Source of the DNA: Clostridia bacterium | GTDB lineage: Bacteria; Bacillota; Clostridia; Christensenellales; Aristaeellaceae | Reading direction: 5' to 3' | Assembly (NCBI GenBank): GCA_017395065.1 | Contig: JAFPWH010000046.1 | Span: 28,029 to 92,028, forward strand | DNA: 64,000 nt | Shown: piece after piece, positions 1-8,244 of the stretch | Numbering within the stretch: position 1 is the stretch's first letter | How the letters are laid out: each line of letters begins with the position of its first letter | Notes under the pieces: generated by a model | Databases searched by the model: none | The model's input: only the letters and a program-made list of their open reading frames with translations | Told to the model about the DNA's origin: nothing | Program-made: the position numbers and the translations under genes

Positions 1-17
1 CGGTTTTGGTGTTATGC

Positions 18-443
18 TCAGTCGTCTACGATAACACCCATGCTGCGGGCGGTACCGGCCACCATGCTCATGGCCGCTTCCACGCTTGCCGCGTTTAAGT
101 CGGGCATCTTGAGCTCGGCGATCTCTCTGACCTGGGCCTTGGAAATGTGAGCAACCTTGTCCTTGTTGGGACGACCGCTGGCGGTCTCGATGCCGCAGGC
201 CTTCTTGATGAGAACGGCGGCAGGGGGCGTCTTGCAGATGAAGGTGAAGGACCTGTCCTGATAGACGGTGATGACTACCGGGATGACCAGACCTACCTGC
301 TTTGCGGTGCGATCGTTGAATTCCTTGCAGAATCCGGGGATGTTCACGCCGTGCTGACCGAGCGCCGGACCGATAGGCGGTGCGGGGGTTGCTTTGCCGG
401 CGTTTACCTGCAGCTTGATGAGCGCGGTAACTTTTTTCGCCAT
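18..443 (-). CDS. rplK: 50S ribosomal protein L11
   Basis: L11 forms part of the GTPase-associated stalk base of the large ribosomal subunit, where it contacts 23S rRNA and translation factors. The 141-residue protein has the family's usual length, with the N-terminal [20 protein letters not shown] signature and the [15 protein letters not shown] helix. The open frame extends 28 codons further upstream, but the ATG at 443 is preceded by a strong GAGGA ribosome-binding site and starts at the conserved MAKKV, so I use it. It is the last complete gene of rpmG-secE-nusG-rplK at this edge; rplA is expected just beyond position 1. Identification is certain. Confidence 0.98.
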   Translation of the reverse strand: MAKKVTALIKLQVNAGKATPAPPIGPALGQHGVNIPGFCKEFNDRTAKQVGLVIPVVITVYQDRSFTFICKTPPAAVLIKKACGIETASGRPNKDKVAHISKAQVREIAELKMPDLNAASVEAAMSMVAGTARSMGVIVDD

Positions 444-539
444 AAGGGTTTCCTCCTCAATGTAATGTGGTGGTAGCGGAGCTTCATGCCCCTCCCACTT
501 CCTGAAAGCCCGTGGGCTTGCAAGCAAATCAGTTGAAGC

Positions 540-1079
540 TTACGCTTCGGTTTTCTCCACGCGGACCACGTCGTCCAGCTCCAGGTCGACGTTCGTGGCG
601 CGGTTTAACATCTCGACCACGACGCAGACCTTCTTGGTGTCCATGTCGATGGAGCTCACCTTGCCGGTGAAGTTTTCGAAGATGCCGTTCAGTATGCGCA
701 CGTCGTCGCCCACCTGCACGTCGAGACGCGTCACGGGGATGCTGGCCATGAGCTCGGCATAGTCCTCGTCCGAGAGGGGAGAGGGCTTGTTGCCGGTGCC
801 CACGAAGCCGGTCACGCCGCGCGTGTTGCGCACGATGTACCAGCTTTCGTTGGTCATGATCATGCGCACGAGCACGTAGCCGGGCATGCGCTTGCGCTGC
901 GTCACATGGCTTTTGCCGTTCTTGATCTCCAGGACCTCTTCTACGGGGATCTCCACCTGCGTGATCAGGTCCTGCATGCCGTTGTTTTCGACGGTCTTTT
1001 CAAGATTGGCCTTGACCCTGTTCTCGTAGCCTGAATAGGTATGTACCACATACCATTTCATGGACGCATTATCCGCCAT
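540..1079 (-). CDS. nusG: Transcription termination/antitermination protein NusG
   Basis: NusG binds the RNA polymerase clamp through its N-terminal NGN domain and couples transcription to translation or Rho through its C-terminal KOW domain. The 179-residue product shows the NGN start KWYVVHTYSGYENRV (residues 8-22), the PGYVLVRM strand and the KOW motif VRILNGIFENFTGKV near residues 127-141. The start lies one base after the secE stop, so the two are translationally linked. The second methionine (residue 7) is an alternative start. The gene sits in the classical secE-nusG-rplK order. Confidence 0.97.
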   Translation of the reverse strand: MADNASMKWYVVHTYSGYENRVKANLEKTVENNGMQDLITQVEIPVEEVLEIKNGKSHVTQRKRMPGYVLVRMIMTNESWYIVRNTRGVTGFVGTGNKPSPLSDEDYAELMASIPVTRLDVQVGDDVRILNGIFENFTGKVSSIDMDTKKVCVVVEMLNRATNVDLELDDVVRVEKTEA

Positions 1080-1080
1080 G

Positions 1081-1389
1081 TCAGCTACCCTTAGTGCCGG
1101 TGATGAGCTTGATGAGCGAGCCGGCGCCGAAGTCGAACAGGCCGATGATCACACCCATGATGATCAAAAACGCCAGAACAACCAAAGAGTAGTTGATCAG
1201 CGCGCTCTTGGTGGGCCAGGTGACCTTCTTGAGCTCATGGTACATATTGTAGAACGCCTTGCCGATGCGCTTGAACAGGCGGGTGAAAAAGTTGCCTTCC
1301 TTGTTGTCGGCCTTCTTCTTGCTGTCCTGCGCGGGGGCGCTGCTTGCAGGCTTCTTGTCGACCTGCTGATTGTTGCTGGCTGCTGCCAT
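1081..1389 (-). CDS. secE: Preprotein translocase subunit SecE
   Basis: SecE is the small clamp subunit of the SecYEG protein-conducting channel. The protein has a hydrophilic, low-complexity N-terminus, the conserved amphipathic segment YHELKKVTWPTKSAL and one transmembrane helix (INYSLVVLAFLIIMGVIIGL). I chose ATG 1389 because AAAGGA lies about 10 bases upstream. An in-frame GTG at 1398 would put that site only one base away. At 102 residues it is slightly longer than short Gram-positive SecE proteins because of the Lys/Ala/Gln-rich leader. It lies directly upstream of nusG. Confidence 0.95.
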   Translation of the reverse strand: MAAASNNQQVDKKPASSAPAQDSKKKADNKEGNFFTRLFKRIGKAFYNMYHELKKVTWPTKSALINYSLVVLAFLIIMGVIIGLFDFGAGSLIKLITGTKGS

Positions 1390-1431
1390 GCGGTTCACAT
1401 CCTTTGCAAAAAATGGGCGAGCCTGCCTTGC

Positions 1432-1593
1432 TTACTTGGCTTCTTTGTGAGAAGTATGCTTTTTGCAGAAACGGCAGTACTTGTTCATCTCGAGACGATC
1501 GGGATCGTTCTTCTTGTTCTTGATGGTGTTGTAGTTGCGCTGCTTGCACTCGGAGCACGCCAGAACAACCTTGACTCTCTTATCCGATGCCAT
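1432..1593 (-). CDS. rpmG: 50S ribosomal protein L33, zinc-ribbon type
   Basis: This small gene encodes 53 residues beginning [20 protein letters not shown] and ending HTSHKEAK. Two CxxC pairs (C13/C16 and C40/C43) form the zinc ribbon of the C+ form of L33. AGGAGG lies 7 bases before the ATG. It is the first gene of the rpmG-secE-nusG-rplK operon, a standard bacterial order, and follows a consensus promoter by about 90 bases. L33 sits near the E site of the large subunit. Its zinc-free paralogue, if the genome has one, is not in this window. Confidence 0.95.
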   Translation of the reverse strand: MASDKRVKVVLACSECKQRNYNTIKNKKNDPDRLEMNKYCRFCKKHTSHKEAK

Positions 1594-1692
1594 GCCGACA
1601 CCTCCTATAATAAAGTATATGGACGCCCGCTTCTACGTGAGGGGCGCTTTCTTCCACAACAAAAGCAACCCATACTATGGGCAGACTTGAAT

Positions 1693-1721
1693 ATTATATA
1701 CAAGGAACGGGATAAATGCAA
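1693..1721 (-). promoter_or_regulatory. Sigma-A promoter of rpmG-secE-nusG-rplK
   Basis: On the minus strand TTGCAT and TATAAT are separated by exactly 17 bases (-10 complement at 1693-1698, -35 complement at 1716-1721). The leader to rpmG is about 90 bases. It is the only good promoter upstream of the operon. Confidence 0.85.
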
Positions 1722-1764
1722 GCCCTGACACGAAAATTTACATGATTTGGGGCGATTTTCTGCG

Positions 1765-2829
1765 TTAAGCCTTTATTGATTCGTAGAAAACAGACCGAAG
1801 TCTTGGATACAGCACCGTTTCGTCCGCATTCAGCACGTTGGTGAAGAACACGAGGCATGCGTCGAGATCGAAATCCAACAGGCAGTACGCGCCCGCCGCG
1901 CCGCCCCAGCCGTAATCGCGCGTCCCTTCGGACGCAAGCGGTACGCGGACGCCGCAGCCGTAGCCGTAGCCTTTCGTCTGTGGCCAGTTAAAATCCGGGC
2001 GCGAGGAAACAGTCAGGGAATCGGCCTTCATCAGCGCAAGGCTCTTTTCTTTCAGCAGCTTTCCGCCCATCAACGCGTTCAGAAAGTTTTCGTAATCCTT
2101 TGCTGTGGTAACGAGCCCGGCGCCGCCGCTGTCGTAGGCGCTGTGCGGGGCGTAGGTAAGGTCGAGGGGCGCGCTCTCGTACGTTCCTAATGCGGCTCTG
2201 TAGACCGGAACGATCTGCGAATAATCCGTGACCTCGGAAAGAAAGCGGCTGTCCGTCATGCCGCAGGGCTTGAAAATGTATTTCGAAAACGCGCGCCTAA
2301 GGGGCAGCCGGTAGACTTCCTCGAGCACTGCGCCGAGCACCTCGTAGCAAAGGCCGTAGAGCCAATGCTCACCCGGTTCGAACAAAAGAGGCTTTTCAGC
2401 CAGGGAAGAGATGGCTCTGCGCGTGGGGGATGCGCCCAGCAAAGCCATGTCGCTTCCGAAGCCCGCGCTCATCGTCAGCAGACGGTACACCGTGACTGCG
2501 TTTTTCGCCGGCGCGATGTGAAGGCCGCTTTCGTCCCGTATGAGCACTTTTATTTCCCGAAATTCCGGCAGGTACGTGCAAAGCGGCGCGTCCGGGTCCA
2601 AAAGCCCCTTCTCCCAGGCCATCAGTGCAAGGCACGCAGTCAGCGGTTTGGTCATCGAATAGGCGCTGAAAACCTCGTCTCCGCGCATTTCGATCTGATT
2701 TTCCGCGTCGCTCATGCCGGCGCTTACGGCAAATACATTCTTTCCGTGCACCGAAACGCGCGCGCATGCGCCGGGCAGCATCTCGTCCGTGAAAGCGCCG
2801 ACGGCTTTCGAAAGCGCCCCGAAGTTCAT
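1765..2829 (-). CDS. Serine hydrolase, beta-lactamase / PBP-like (class C fold) family
   Basis: The 354-residue protein resembles the class C beta-lactamase / EstB / CubicO group of serine hydrolases. The nucleophile motif SMTK is at residues 58-61, and a tyrosine in PGEHWLYGLCYEVLG (Y158) fits the second catalytic position. Towards the C-terminus YGWGGAAGAYCLLD corresponds to the third active-site loop. There is no signal peptide, so a cytoplasmic esterase or peptidase is more likely than a wall-active enzyme or secreted beta-lactamase. Its ATG overlaps the stop of the PHP phosphatase by four bases (ATGA), which indicates translational coupling. The substrate is unknown. Confidence 0.85.
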   Translation of the reverse strand: MNFGALSKAVGAFTDEMLPGACARVSVHGKNVFAVSAGMSDAENQIEMRGDEVFSAYSMTKPLTACLALMAWEKGLLDPDAPLCTYLPEFREIKVLIRDESGLHIAPAKNAVTVYRLLTMSAGFGSDMALLGASPTRRAISSLAEKPLLFEPGEHWLYGLCYEVLGAVLEEVYRLPLRRAFSKYIFKPCGMTDSRFLSEVTDYSQIVPVYRAALGTYESAPLDLTYAPHSAYDSGGAGLVTTAKDYENFLNALMGGKLLKEKSLALMKADSLTVSSRPDFNWPQTKGYGYGCGVRVPLASEGTRDYGWGGAAGAYCLLDFDLDACLVFFTNVLNADETVLYPRLRSVFYESIKA

Positions 2830-3647
2830 ACGAGGCGCCTTGTTTCCAGAAGACTTTCGCCCGTGCCCAGCACCGTGTACTCGCCGTATCCGGCAAGACG
2901 CATCAGCTTTTCCGCTTCGCCGAAAGCCCCGTCGAGCAAGAGGCTGTTGTGGCAGTCCGAAGAGACCGTGACCTTGCCGCCCAGAGAGCGCCAGTATTTG
3001 AGCAGGTCGAGCGTGGGGTAGGGGCTTAACTGGCCCGAACGCACCATGCCGCCGGTGTTGATCTCCATAAGGTCGCAGCAGGCGATCATCCTGCGCATGG
3101 CGGCCTTGCCGGGCTCGAGCAGCGCGTCCTCATCGAACCAGTGCCGCTTCGTGTTGTTTTTGCGGATCAGGTCGAAATGCGCGATCAGCGTGGGCTTTTG
3201 CCGCTCGATCGCGGCGGCGTAATCGTCGAAATACCGTTTGATCGCCCTGTTCCAGTCGCCCCCGAAACGGGTGCTTACGTAGCTTTCGAGCGCGTCGGGA
3301 TCTCCGTCGATGGCGGCATAACGCCCGTCTTCGTCGGTAAAATAGTGGCTCGCGCCGATGAAATAGTCCAGCCCTTCGCCGGTCTCGGGCGAAACGCGGT
3401 CGATCTCCAGACCGACCCAAATGCGTATCTTGCCCGCGTACTCCCTTTGCAGGCCCCTGATCTCGTTCAGATACTTTTCGCGGTTTTCGAACGACAGGCC
3501 GCAGAACGAGTCGATGCCGGGCTGATAGGCGTGCTCGCTGAAGCCCAGCGATTCGAAGCCGAGTTTAAGCGCCCTTTCCACTGTCTCGCGCGCGGGGCTT
3601 TTTCCGTCCACATAGTCGGAATGCGTGTGAGGATTCGATCTTATCAT
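2826..3647 (-). CDS. PHP-family histidinol-phosphatase
   Basis: The protein (273 residues from ATG 3647) has the polymerase/histidinol-phosphatase metal-binding motifs: NPHTHSDYVDGK at the start, GFSEHA near residue 41, HFDLIRKNN in the middle and SSDCHN near the C-terminus. This matches the HisJ/HisK type that removes phosphate from L-histidinol phosphate with a trinuclear metal centre. A GTG seven codons upstream is in frame but lies inside a terminator stem, so ATG 3647 is preferred despite a weak ribosome-binding site. No other his genes are present. Coupling to a serine hydrolase is unusual and leaves room for a different phosphoester substrate. Confidence 0.82.
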   Translation of the reverse strand: MIRSNPHTHSDYVDGKSPARETVERALKLGFESLGFSEHAYQPGIDSFCGLSFENREKYLNEIRGLQREYAGKIRIWVGLEIDRVSPETGEGLDYFIGASHYFTDEDGRYAAIDGDPDALESYVSTRFGGDWNRAIKRYFDDYAAAIERQKPTLIAHFDLIRKNNTKRHWFDEDALLEPGKAAMRRMIACCDLMEINTGGMVRSGQLSPYPTLDLLKYWRSLGGKVTVSSDCHNSLLLDGAFGEAEKLMRLAGYGEYTVLGTGESLLETRRLV

Positions 3648-3660
3648 GCTTATTTTACCC

Positions 3661-3702
3661 AAAAACACCTGCGGCGGGCGGCAGGAGCCGCTTCGCCGCA
3701 GG
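3661..3702 (-). terminator. Rho-independent terminator of the P-loop gene
   Basis: Perfect 9-bp arms CCTGCGGCG (3668-3676) and CGCCGCAGG (3694-3702) are followed on the minus strand by TGTTTTTGG. It lies just after the stop of the gene ending at 3714. Confidence 0.8.
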
Positions 3703-3713
3703 TCGTTTCGCTA

Positions 3714-4136
3714 TCAGATCACGTACTGCTTCACATATTCCGGCAGCAGGTCCGTGTCGCAGCTCACGTTGAGGATGAACGTGCAGCCGCTATGTTTGGA
3801 GAGCGCGTCGAGCTTTTCGAAGAAAGCTTCCGTCTCATTCAGGGGGGTCTGCTTGATGAGCTTCAAAAACGCGTCCACGCAGATCAGCGTGATGTCGAAG
3901 TTCACGGCGAGCATTCCGCTGAGGAAGCCCAGGAACACGTCCGCATTGGAGTCCCGCACACCGCCGAATTCGCCCGCGTCCACAAAGCGTATCTCGTGGC
4001 GCAGATCGTACATGTAGCGCTTGTCGTCGTCGATGAACACGATGTGCCCGTGCTCCTGCTTGAGGGCTTCGTTCGCGATGTCGATCAGCCGCTTGGTCTT
4101 GCCGCTGCCCTTGTTGCCGGCGATCACCTGAATCAT
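3714..4136 (-). CDS. Small P-loop ATPase-like protein of unknown function
   Basis: The 140-residue protein opens with a Walker A motif, GNKGSGKT at residues 7-14, followed by hydrophobic strands IVFIDDD and ITLICVDAF that could supply Walker B aspartates. Such short proteins are often automatically annotated as ATP-binding or PilT-like in Clostridia, but it lacks the length and domains of a real PilT motor. It has its own promoter (4179-4206) and terminator (3668-3702), so it is monocistronic. GGAG lies about 9 bases before the ATG. Substrate and partners are unknown. Confidence 0.8.
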   Translation of the reverse strand: MIQVIAGNKGSGKTKRLIDIANEALKQEHGHIVFIDDDKRYMYDLRHEIRFVDAGEFGGVRDSNADVFLGFLSGMLAVNFDITLICVDAFLKLIKQTPLNETEAFFEKLDALSKHSGCTFILNVSCDTDLLPEYVKQYVI

Positions 4137-4178
4137 ATGAAATCACTCCAATCGTGCATTATTTGTGCTCTGAACCTA

Positions 4179-4206
4179 TTATAACCCGTCCCGGCAAAAA
4201 AAGCAA
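4179..4206 (-). promoter_or_regulatory. Promoter of the P-loop gene
   Basis: Minus-strand TTGCTT and TATAAT are 16 bases apart, about 40 bases upstream of the ATG at 4136. It is divergent from the gluconate dehydrogenase promoter at 4273. Confidence 0.7.
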
Positions 4207-4272
4207 GTGTAAAAACCGAACGGATTTTCCCGGCGCATGCAAAAGTATTTTTGCGCGTTTCCCGTAAACCTC

Positions 4273-4301
4273 TTGAAAAAGGCGCCCGTTTCGTGTAAAA
4301 T
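4273..4301 (+). promoter_or_regulatory. Promoter of gluconate 5-dehydrogenase gene
   Basis: TTGAAA (4273-4278) and TAAAAT (4296-4301) have a 17-base spacer. The GGGAGG ribosome-binding site and ATG follow within about 35 bases. Confidence 0.75.
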
Positions 4302-4333
4302 ACGAACATACAATGTATTTTGGGAGGTTTGTC

Positions 4334-5134
4334 ATGATACTGGATACTTTCTGCCTCAAAGGAAAAATCGCCTGGATCACCGGCGCGAGCTACGGCATCG
4401 GCTTTGCCATCGCGACCGCCTTTCACGAGGCCGGCGCGACGATCGTCTTTAACGACATCAATCAGGAGCTGGTCGACAAGGGCTTAAACAGCTACCGCGA
4501 GGCCGGCATCCCCGCGCACGGCTACGTCTGCGACGTGACGAACGAAGACGCGGTTCAGGCGCTGGTAAAGCAGGTCAAGGACGAGGTCGGCGTGATCGAC
4601 ATCCTCGTCAACAACGCGGGCATCATCCGCCGCATCCCCATGTGTGAGATGAGCGCCGCCGAATTCAGAAAGGTCATCGACGTCGACTTGAACGCCCCCT
4701 TCATCTGCGCCAAGGCCGTCATTCCCTATATGATCGAAAAAGGCCACGGCAAGATCATCAACATCTGCTCCATGATGAGCGAGCTGGGCCGCGAGACCGT
4801 GAGCGCCTACGCGGCGGCCAAGGGCGGTCTCAAGATGCTCACCCGCAACATCTGCTCCGAGTACGGCGAAAAGAACATCCAGTGCAACGGCATCGGCCCC
4901 GGCTACATCGCCACGCCCCAGACCGCGCCCCTGCGGGAGCGCCAGGCCGACGGCAGCCGCCATCCCTTCGACCAGTTCATCGTGGCCAAGACCCCCGCGG
5001 CCCGCTGGGGCACGACCGAGGACCTGAAGGGCCCCGCCGTGTTCCTGGCCTCCGACGCCAGCAACTTCGTAAACGGCCACATCCTCTACGTGGACGGCGG
5101 CATCCTCGCCTACATCGGAAAGCAGCCGCAATAA
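4334..5134 (+). CDS. idnO: Gluconate 5-dehydrogenase, short-chain dehydrogenase/reductase
   Basis: This classical SDR of 266 residues has the cofactor motif TGASYGIG, the NNAGI motif, the catalytic serine in ICSMMSELG and the YAAAK (Tyr-xxx-Lys) motif. The DxN pair NDINQEL after strand 2 is compatible with either NAD or NADP. Overall it matches the gluconate/5-ketogluconate reductase group (IdnO/Gno), which interconverts D-gluconate and 5-keto-D-gluconate, although other sugar-acid SDRs (2-deoxygluconate 3-dehydrogenase type) are close. ATG 4334 is used because GGGAGG is 7 bases upstream. It is monocistronic between its own promoter and a strong terminator. Confidence 0.85.
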   Translation: MILDTFCLKGKIAWITGASYGIGFAIATAFHEAGATIVFNDINQELVDKGLNSYREAGIPAHGYVCDVTNEDAVQALVKQVKDEVGVIDILVNNAGIIRRIPMCEMSAAEFRKVIDVDLNAPFICAKAVIPYMIEKGHGKIINICSMMSELGRETVSAYAAAKGGLKMLTRNICSEYGEKNIQCNGIGPGYIATPQTAPLRERQADGSRHPFDQFIVAKTPAARWGTTEDLKGPAVFLASDASNFVNGHILYVDGGILAYIGKQPQ

Positions 5135-5153
5135 GCCCGTGCAAGGGCCTTCG

Positions 5154-5190
5154 GAGCATGTCCTCTTTCGGGATATGCTCTGTTTTTTTT
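5154..5190 (+). terminator. Rho-independent terminator after idnO
   Basis: GAGCATGTCC (5154-5163) pairs with GGATATGCTC (5171-5180), with one G-T wobble, followed by TG and eight T residues (5183-5190). Confidence 0.88.
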
Positions 5191-5229
5191 GTTCGCGAAG
5201 GCGCGATCTGCCTTTCTCGGGTGCCCCTC

Positions 5230-5258
5230 TTGTGAAATAAGCGCGTTTGGTGTATAAT
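5230..5258 (+). promoter_or_regulatory. Promoter of the GTPase/NYN - recD2 - comF operon
   Basis: TTGTGA (5230-5235) and TATAAT (5253-5258) have a 17-base spacer. Transcription should start near 5265, so the leader is only about 15 bases and barely includes the GGAGG site at 5269-5273. Confidence 0.8.
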
Positions 5259-5278
5259 GAACGCAAATGGAGGCGCTT

Positions 5279-7897
5279 ATGGCAAAAAACATCGCGCTGG
5301 GCATACTGGCGCACGTGGACGCGGGCAAGACGACGCTTACGGAATCCATGCTGCTCAAAAGCGGCGCGATCCGCAAGGCCGGCAGGGTGGATCACCGCGA
5401 CAGCTTTCTGGACACGGACGTCCGCGAGCGTGAGCGCGGCATCACGATCTACGATAAAAACGCCATGTTCACCTGGAAGGGCTGCCCCTTCACGGTCATA
5501 GACACGCCCGGACACACTGATTTCGCGGGCGAAATGGAGCGTGCGCTGAGCGTGCTGGACGCGGCCGTGCTGGTCGTGAGCGCTCCTTCGGGCGTTCAGA
5601 GCCATACACGCACGCTGTGGCGGCTGCTCGACATCTATCAGGTGCCGGTGTTCATCTTCGTAAACAAGATGGACATGCCGGGCACGGACAGGCAGGCAGC
5701 TCTTGCGCAGCTGAAAAGCGTTTTGAGCCCCTTCTGCGAGGAGACCGGGACGGAGGGCTTTTACGAAAGGGCGGCCGAAACGGACGAGCAGGCCCTCGAA
5801 AGCTACCTCGAAGGGGGAACGGTAAGCGAAGAGACCGTAAAAAGCGCGGTCAACGCAAGAAAGCTGTTTCCCTGCGTGTTCGGAAGTGCCCTGAATCACG
5901 AGGGCACCGAAAATCTGCTGGATACGATCCTCGCCTACGGCGCAAGCCGCACGACGGACGGCCCCTTCTCGGCCAGGATCTACAAAATCTCAAGGGACGG
6001 CAGGGGCGAAAGGCTGGCCTTTCTGAAGGTGACGAGCGGCGAACTGAAGGTAAGGATGCCGCTTGGAAAAACAAGGGACGGCGAGACGGGCGACGAAGAA
6101 AAGGTCTCCGGCATCCGCTTCTATTCGGGCGACAAATTCACCCCGGCCCAAAGCGCGCCCGCGGGCAGCGTCTGCGCGGTCACGGGGCTGAAATCCGTCA
6201 TCGCGGGAGACACGCTTGGGCAGGCGGTGCTCAGCGTAAAGCCGGTGCTTGAACCGGTGTTCACCTACAGGGTAATGCTGCCGGAGGGCTGCGACAGGCA
6301 CACGGCGCTCGGGTACTTTCGTATATTGGAAGAGGAAGATCCGCTGCTCAGAGTCAAATGGAACGAGCGCCATCAGGAGATCTACCTGCAGGTGATGGGC
6401 GAGGTCGCTTTGGAGATCCTTGCCCGCACCGTGCTGGACAGGTTCGGCCTGAAGGTCGCCTTCGATTCGGGCAGCATACTGTATAAGGAAACCGTCGCCT
6501 CCCCGGCAAACGGCGCGGGGCATTACGAGCCGCTGAGGCATTACGCCGAGGTGCATCTGCGAATCGACCCCGCGCCGCGCGGCAGCGGCCTGAGTGCAAA
6601 GAGCGAGGTCAGCACGGACGAGCTCGCGCTGTCCTGGCAAAGGCTGATTCTGACACACGTGCTCGAAAAACAGCACATTGGCGTGCTCACGGGTTCGCCG
6701 CTTACCGACGTCACCGTTACGCTCACGGCAGGCAGGGCTCACCTTAAGCACACCGAGGGCGGCGACTTCCGGCAGGCCACCTACCGCGCGATCAGACAGG
6801 CGCTGATGAAGGCTGAAAACGTGCTGCTCGAGCCCTGGTACGACATGCGCCTTACACTGCCGAACGAATACACGGGCCGCGCCTTGAACGATCTGACCCG
6901 CATGGGCGCCGTCTTCGACGCACCGGTCAGCGAAAACGACATTTCGTATATCAGCGCAAAAGCGCCCGTCAGAAAGGCGGAGGGCTACCAGAAGGAGCTT
7001 TCTGTCTACACCAAGGGGCGCGGCAGCATGAATCTTAGCGTATACGGCTACGAAAAATGCCCCGATCAGGACGAGATCGTATCCCGGCTCGGCTACGATC
7101 CCGAAAGGGACACGGACAACCCGGCCGACTCGGTCTTCTGTTCCCACGGCGCGGGCGTGCTGGTAAAATGGAACGAAGCGGACAGCCGCATGCACATAAA
7201 GGACGAGGCGGAAAGGCCCGCTTCTCAGGAGGACAGCTACAGCGTAAACCGCGCCGCGACGCTCGCGGACGACGACGAACTCAAGGCCATTTTCGAGCGT
7301 ACCTACGGAAAGATCGAACGCAAAATGTTCGACCGGCCGCCCATGCTCCGAAAGGAACAGACAGACGAGAGTGCCCGCGTCATCACGCTGCCCAAACGCC
7401 CGGAATACCTGCTCGTGGACGGATACAACGTCATCTTCGCCTGGCCGGAACTCAAGCAGGCCGCGGGCGGCGATCTGGACCGCGGACGCAGGCTCTTAAG
7501 CGACATACTGGACAGCTACGCCGCGCAGTGCGATGCGCACATCATCCTCGTCTTCGACGCCTACAAGGTGCGTCACAACCCCGGCAGCACGGAAAAATAC
7601 GGCGGCATAGAGATCGTCTATACGAAGGAAGCGCAAACCGCGGACAGCTACATCGAAAAGCTTGCCTACGAGCTTAGCCGCTTGAACCGCGTGCGCGTGG
7701 CCACCTCGGACGGCCTCGAGCAGCTGATCATTCTGGGCTCGGGCGCGCTCAGGATGAGCGCACAGGAGCTAAGGCACGAGATCAGCCTGACCGAGGGCCG
7801 CATGCGCGAGATCATGGAAAAGCTGGCCTTGAAGCGCATGGGCGTAAACGTCGGCGACGCGCTCACCAGGGCGCTGGGCGGCGGGGAAACGCCATGA
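5279..7897 (+). CDS. TetM/EF-G-like ribosomal GTPase fused to a Rae1/YacP-type NYN nuclease domain
   Basis: Residues 1 to about 640 form a ribosomal-protection-type translation GTPase (TetM/TetO relative of EF-G). It has G1 AHVDAGKTT (11-19), a G2-like RERERGIT, G3 DTPGH (75-79) and G4 NKMD (129-132), followed by EF-G-like domains. After a linker, residues about 707-850 form a NYN/PIN-like domain closely resembling Bacillus YacP (Rae1): LLVDGYNVIFAWPELK with D714, FDAYKV, YTKEAQTADSYIEKLA and ATSDGLEQ with D811. TetM proteins are about 640 residues; this one is 872. GGAGG five bases upstream fixes ATG 5279. Rae1 is a ribosome-associated A-site mRNA endonuclease, so both halves would act at the ribosomal A site (inference). 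It heads an operon; the stop overlaps the next start (ATGA). Tetracycline resistance is not established. Confidence 0.88.
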   Translation: MAKNIALGILAHVDAGKTTLTESMLLKSGAIRKAGRVDHRDSFLDTDVRERERGITIYDKNAMFTWKGCPFTVIDTPGHTDFAGEMERALSVLDAAVLVVSAPSGVQSHTRTLWRLLDIYQVPVFIFVNKMDMPGTDRQAALAQLKSVLSPFCEETGTEGFYERAAETDEQALESYLEGGTVSEETVKSAVNARKLFPCVFGSALNHEGTENLLDTILAYGASRTTDGPFSARIYKISRDGRGERLAFLKVTSGELKVRMPLGKTRDGETGDEEKVSGIRFYSGDKFTPAQSAPAGSVCAVTGLKSVIAGDTLGQAVLSVKPVLEPVFTYRVMLPEGCDRHTALGYFRILEEEDPLLRVKWNERHQEIYLQVMGEVALEILARTVLDRFGLKVAFDSGSILYKETVASPANGAGHYEPLRHYAEVHLRIDPAPRGSGLSAKSEVSTDELALSWQRLILTHVLEKQHIGVLTGSPLTDVTVTLTAGRAHLKHTEGGDFRQATYRAIRQALMKAENVLLEPWYDMRLTLPNEYTGRALNDLTRMGAVFDAPVSENDISYISAKAPVRKAEGYQKELSVYTKGRGSMNLSVYGYEKCPDQDEIVSRLGYDPERDTDNPADSVFCSHGAGVLVKWNEADSRMHIKDEAERPASQEDSYSVNRAATLADDDELKAIFERTYGKIERKMFDRPPMLRKEQTDESARVITLPKRPEYLLVDGYNVIFAWPELKQAAGGDLDRGRRLLSDILDSYAAQCDAHIILVFDAYKVRHNPGSTEKYGGIEIVYTKEAQTADSYIEKLAYELSRLNRVRVATSDGLEQLIILGSGALRMSAQELRHEISLTEGRMREIMEKLALKRMGVNVGDALTRALGGGETP

Positions 7898-8244
7898 AGA
7901 AGTATCTTACCCTGATGGGGTTGCAGCTTGCCGCCTGCTTTACGCTTTCCGCGGCCGCCTTCGTGCTTCGGCCGGTTAGCTGGCTGTACAAGCTTGGACT
8001 GTGGGGCGTATTGCCGCTTGCAGGCGGCGTAAGCGCGTTTTTGCTCACGGAAAAGGGCATAAATCCCTACGCCGCCTGGATCATGCCGCCTCTTTCGCTG
8101 CTCGCAGCCCGGCTTTTGCTCAGCATGGGCGCTTTTCCGGACGGGGCGTGGTTTTTGCTGACGGCCTTTACGGGCATCGTCGGCGCAGCCGCGGGAGACG
8201 TATACAACAAAACCAAACGCAGAGGACGTAAATCGAATAAATGA
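7894..8244 (+). CDS. Small integral membrane protein of unknown function
   Basis: The 116-residue protein is mostly hydrophobic, with about four predicted membrane segments (near residues 5-25, 32-51, 59-78 and 84-102), and ends in a basic tail KTKRRGRKSNK that should lie in the cytoplasm. I recognise no family. It starts inside the stop codon of the GTPase/NYN gene (ATGA) and its own stop overlaps the next start in the same way. Translation of the three proteins is therefore coupled, and a functional link to its neighbours is plausible but unproven. Confidence 0.75.
   Translation: MKKYLTLMGLQLAACFTLSAAAFVLRPVSWLYKLGLWGVLPLAGGVSAFLLTEKGINPYAAWIMPPLSLLAARLLLSMGAFPDGAWFLLTAFTGIVGAAAGDVYNKTKRRGRKSNK

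Noticed and set aside
3648..3668. GTG 3668 as start of the histidinol-phosphatase
   Set aside because: It lies in the terminator stem of the upstream gene and lacks a ribosome-binding site; ATG 3647 begins at the conserved motif.
5279..7897. Calling this a tetracycline-resistance gene
   Set aside because: The GTPase is TetM-like, but the extra nuclease domain and chromosomal operon context point to a house function; no resistance evidence in sequence.
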